Shown piece after piece: positions 62,325 to 64,000 of a DNA stretch of 64,000 nucleotides; the stretch's first letter is position 1; every line of letters starts with the position of its first letter. Both the position numbers and the translations under genes were made by a program. This DNA is from an uncultured Merdimonas sp. Its GTDB lineage: Bacteria > Bacillota > Clostridia > Lachnospirales > Lachnospiraceae. The notes beneath the pieces are model-generated. The model worked only from the letters and a program-made list of their open reading frames with translations, made no database searches and had not been told where the DNA came from. The stretch spans positions 1-64,000 of the forward strand of contig CALWGE010000001.1 in NCBI GenBank assembly GCA_944378225.1, written 5' to 3'.

Positions 62325-63233
62325 ATGCGGGAATGGATACCATCGAAAGCAGTAAGAGAGTATATGGAGAAAAGAGGAAAGGTCTTGTCGGATTTCGACA
62401 AGGCAGCTCTGGCCTGGCATCATCCGGATATGCGGTTCCGGGAAAGAACAGAGACACTGAAAAAGATTATGGAGACTACTCAGGATAGGGAGCTGGTCGG
62501 GCAGATTCAGGAACGTCTTGCGTATGACAGAAAATGCCTGGGAGTCTTCTTTGAAAAGAGGGAAGGCATGGTGTTTGCTTTCTGCGCGTATTCGGAGGAA
62601 GATCGGGAGTGGGAGTCTTATGGCTATTATGCATCGGGAGAACTTGCGTATGATTACGGAAAAAAATCCGGCGGCAGGTTTCATTTGGAAAAATATCAGC
62701 TCGTCCAGGGATCGGAAGATACAAAGGAGGCAGGCATCGATATAAAGGAGTCTCCAATGGCGAGTGCTTTGTATTATGATGAAAAGGGCGAACTGGATAC
62801 TTATTTCAGCAATGAGGCTGAATGGACAGGAAAGCTGGAAGAGGACGCTCCTGGACGCTTCGAGAACAGCTATGTAGATATTCTTTATCCGTTCCGGAGA
62901 GGCGATTTGGTGCGGAGGACAGGCAGTACTGAGGTGGGAGTCGCTGAAATAGAAAGGGATGATACAGAATATGAAAAAAATCGCGCAAAATGGGCCAGGA
63001 GACGTGAAATGGGCTGCTGTAATGAATATGATGAAACGTATATTGTCATCGAGTATATGGACGCACAGGGCAGATTCTCGCATACACATGTACCTGCAGC
63101 TGAGGTAGAGTATGCGGAGCTGGATGAAAATGACCCGAAAGGAGAGGCCCTGCAGCATGCCAGCTGGCTTTTGAAGGGTGAGGGCAGTATTGACGCATTT
63201 CAGATGGTGTGTGAGCGGCTTGCGGCGAAATAG
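62325..63233 (+). CDS. Unrecognised soluble protein, 302 residues
   Basis: ATG 62325 has a good AAGGAGAAAG. I do not recognise the family. The protein is acidic, with no signal or membrane segment. It has helices at 1-70, a beta-rich middle with many aromatic residues (WESYGYYASGELAYDYGKKSGGRFHLEKY), a DILYPFRRGDLVRRTGS segment and a late HTHVPAAEVEYAEL block with CCNEYDETYIVIEYMD before it. Such RRGD-type phrases suggest a small SH3/KOW-like barrel, but that is a guess. It lies just past tRNA-Gln and stands apart from the housekeeping genes, so it may be an acquired gene. Confidence 0.75.
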   Translation: MREWIPSKAVREYMEKRGKVLSDFDKAALAWHHPDMRFRERTETLKKIMETTQDRELVGQIQERLAYDRKCLGVFFEKREGMVFAFCAYSEEDREWESYGYYASGELAYDYGKKSGGRFHLEKYQLVQGSEDTKEAGIDIKESPMASALYYDEKGELDTYFSNEAEWTGKLEEDAPGRFENSYVDILYPFRRGDLVRRTGSTEVGVAEIERDDTEYEKNRAKWARRREMGCCNEYDETYIVIEYMDAQGRFSHTHVPAAEVEYAELDENDPKGEALQHASWLLKGEGSIDAFQMVCERLAAK

Positions 63234-63260
63234 AGGGTATATAAGGATGAGCGCAGGTAA

Positions 63261-63359
63261 AAGAATATTTCAGAAGCAGAGGCTGAATATGAACGGGACG
63301 GACAGCTCCATGACGCAAGGGAGGCGCTGGCTTCTTTAAGGAGGAAGCATTTTGGATAA
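63261..63359 (+). pseudogene. 3' remnant of a gene (about 32 codons)
   Basis: The frame after a stop at 63258-63260 reads KNISEAEAEYERDGQ..HDAREALASLRRKHFG and ends at TAA 63357-63359. The charged helical end looks like the C-terminus of a small regulator or antitoxin-like protein, but there is no start codon with a ribosome site. A likely truncated gene end. Confidence 0.4.
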
Positions 63360-63379
63360 TACAGCGTAAAATGTATGTT

Positions 63380-63446
63380 ACTCGCCCAGCGAGTTTTGAA
63401 TTATGAGTATTGAGGAAAGCAGTCTGTGAAAATAGGCTGCTTTCCT
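63380..63446. terminator. Two small hairpins after the gene remnant
   Basis: ACTCGC (63380-63385) pairs with GCGAGT (63389-63394), then TTT. AGGAAAGCAG (63413-63422) pairs with CTGCTTTCCT (63437-63446). Either may have ended a lost gene. Confidence 0.5.
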
Positions 63447-63608
63447 GCGTTCTGTAATTGGAAAATTAATGGGTTGCTCAGAACTATGAAAAATATTGAG
63501 GCAGTATTTTATTCCCGCAGGTATTGAGCCAAGCGGACGCGCTTGCCTGTCCATTGGGCGAACGCTGCGAGTGTCAAATATCTCCTGGCTCTGCTGCGTT
63601 AAATATTT
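63447..63608. other. Short non-coding stretch
   Basis: No gene supported. A moderately GC-rich block (63520-63600) sits in AT-rich flanks and may be a dispersed element. Confidence 0.4.
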
Positions 63609-63833
63609 TCATGTCCTGTCAGCTTGCTGTGTGGTATTTGATTTTAATTTTTTTTGAGAGACTCTTTTTCGTATTTTAAATTTGAAATCCCCCAGAGATA
63701 AATCAGCGAGGGTTTTTTCAATATTTTCATCATATATTTTTTGTTCCAGCTGGATAATATCATCGTAATTTCTTTTTGCTTCATATATAAGTGCCTCAGA
63801 AGATACAATAGTTGGGATAAAAACTCCTTTCAT
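63609..63833 (-). CDS. Possible small charged protein, unknown
   Basis: 74 residues, rich in Glu/Ile/Lys (SSEALIYEAKRNYDDIIQLEQKIYDENIEKTLADL), with coding-like composition. No ribosome site before the ATG; AAAGGAG lies just inside the frame, so the true start may be further in. No recognised family. It could be the remaining part of a larger gene, since a hairpin lies directly upstream. Confidence 0.35.
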   Translation of the reverse strand: MKGVFIPTIVSSEALIYEAKRNYDDIIQLEQKIYDENIEKTLADLSLGDFKFKIRKRVSQKKLKSNTTQQADRT

Positions 63834-63847
63834 ATTTTTACGTGGAG

Positions 63848-63911
63848 GCTGGGAAAAAACTGACTCATTAAAATGTTTCAGATTTTTTTGAAAGAAGTAT
63901 TTTTTCCCAGC
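63848..63911. repeat. 12-bp perfect inverted repeat
   Basis: GCTGGGAAAAAA (63848-63859) and TTTTTTCCCAGC (63900-63911) with a 40-base AT-rich loop. A long-loop bidirectional terminator is the simplest reading. Nothing recognisable lies from 63912 to the end. Confidence 0.6.
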
Positions 63912-64000
63912 GGAAGTCCAGAAGTTACAGGATAGTAGAAATTGTTTGTAAGGGAATATATTCCATTTCTCTAAAATTGGAGAATATGTGACATTTAAGT

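Noticed and set aside
63609..63833. A confident toxin or antitoxin call for the small minus-strand frame
   Set aside because: Composition is charged and helical but no family motif, partner gene or ribosome site supports it; kept only as a low-confidence gene.

Overview
The window is a bacterial chromosome segment of moderate GC with dense, mostly rightward operons. Clostridia-type content (class F flavodiiron fusion, FabK-type enoyl reductase, GlgC/GlgD pair, MecA, SpoVG, SpoVT, CwlD-like amidase, GdpP, DnaD/DnaI loaders) points to a sporulating anaerobic Firmicute, most likely Lachnospiraceae (Blautia/Ruminococcus-like). This is inferred from gene families and Gram-positive promoters and terminators; no rRNA is present to confirm it.

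Layout. 1-9.5 kb: end of ssb, rpsR, a Suv3-like RNA helicase, a three-part O2/NO-detoxifying flavodiiron-rubredoxin-oxidoreductase fusion, then gdpP-rplI-dnaB. 9.5-10.9 kb: a MerR regulator, a 56-residue 2[4Fe-4S] ferredoxin on the minus strand and a DUF1858 protein. 10.9-15.4 kb: a beta-glucoside operon (LicT antiterminator, EIIBCA permease, GH1 phospho-beta-glucosidase) with two RAT/terminator switches. 15.4-17.6 kb: a two-part ThrE-type exporter and mecA. 17.6-18.4 kb: a non-coding stretch with two 101-bp direct repeats. 18.4-25.9 kb: a GH18 wall hydrolase, an amidase, rpiB-upp-comEB, fba, a coiled-coil protein and a GT-C membrane protein. 26-28.3 kb: a two-component system. 28.3-33.3 kb, minus strand: murC and dnaD-dnaI-prs, with a DnaA-box cluster between murC and dnaD. 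33.6-36.4 kb: glgC-glgD and spoVG. 36.4-37.8 kb: a fluoride riboswitch in front of a cation/proton antiporter. 38-43 kb: pth-mfd and two PrsA-like foldase lipoproteins. 44.3-51 kb: a GH25 lipoprotein, an atypical acetate kinase, spoVT with a sigma-G-like promoter, a family 4 uracil-DNA glycosylase and pncB. 51.2-61.8 kb: a complete malonyl-CoA/FAS II elongation operon (acpP-fabK-fabD-fabG-fabF-accB-fabZ-accC-accD-accA), followed by an acyl-CoA ligase and a MarR regulator. It lacks fabH, and its promoter carries two identical palindromic operators. 61.9-64 kb: tRNA-Gln(CUG), then an accessory stretch with an unrecognised 302-residue protein and gene remnants.

Most of the window is housekeeping. 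The observations most worth checking are the fluoride riboswitch/antiporter unit, the paired DnaA boxes ahead of dnaD-dnaI, the double operator on the FAS II promoter together with the missing fabH, the acetate kinase paralogue with changed active-site residues, the 101-bp repeats, and the tRNA-Gln-flanked accessory end. I found no CRISPR array, complete transposon or recognisable defence system.
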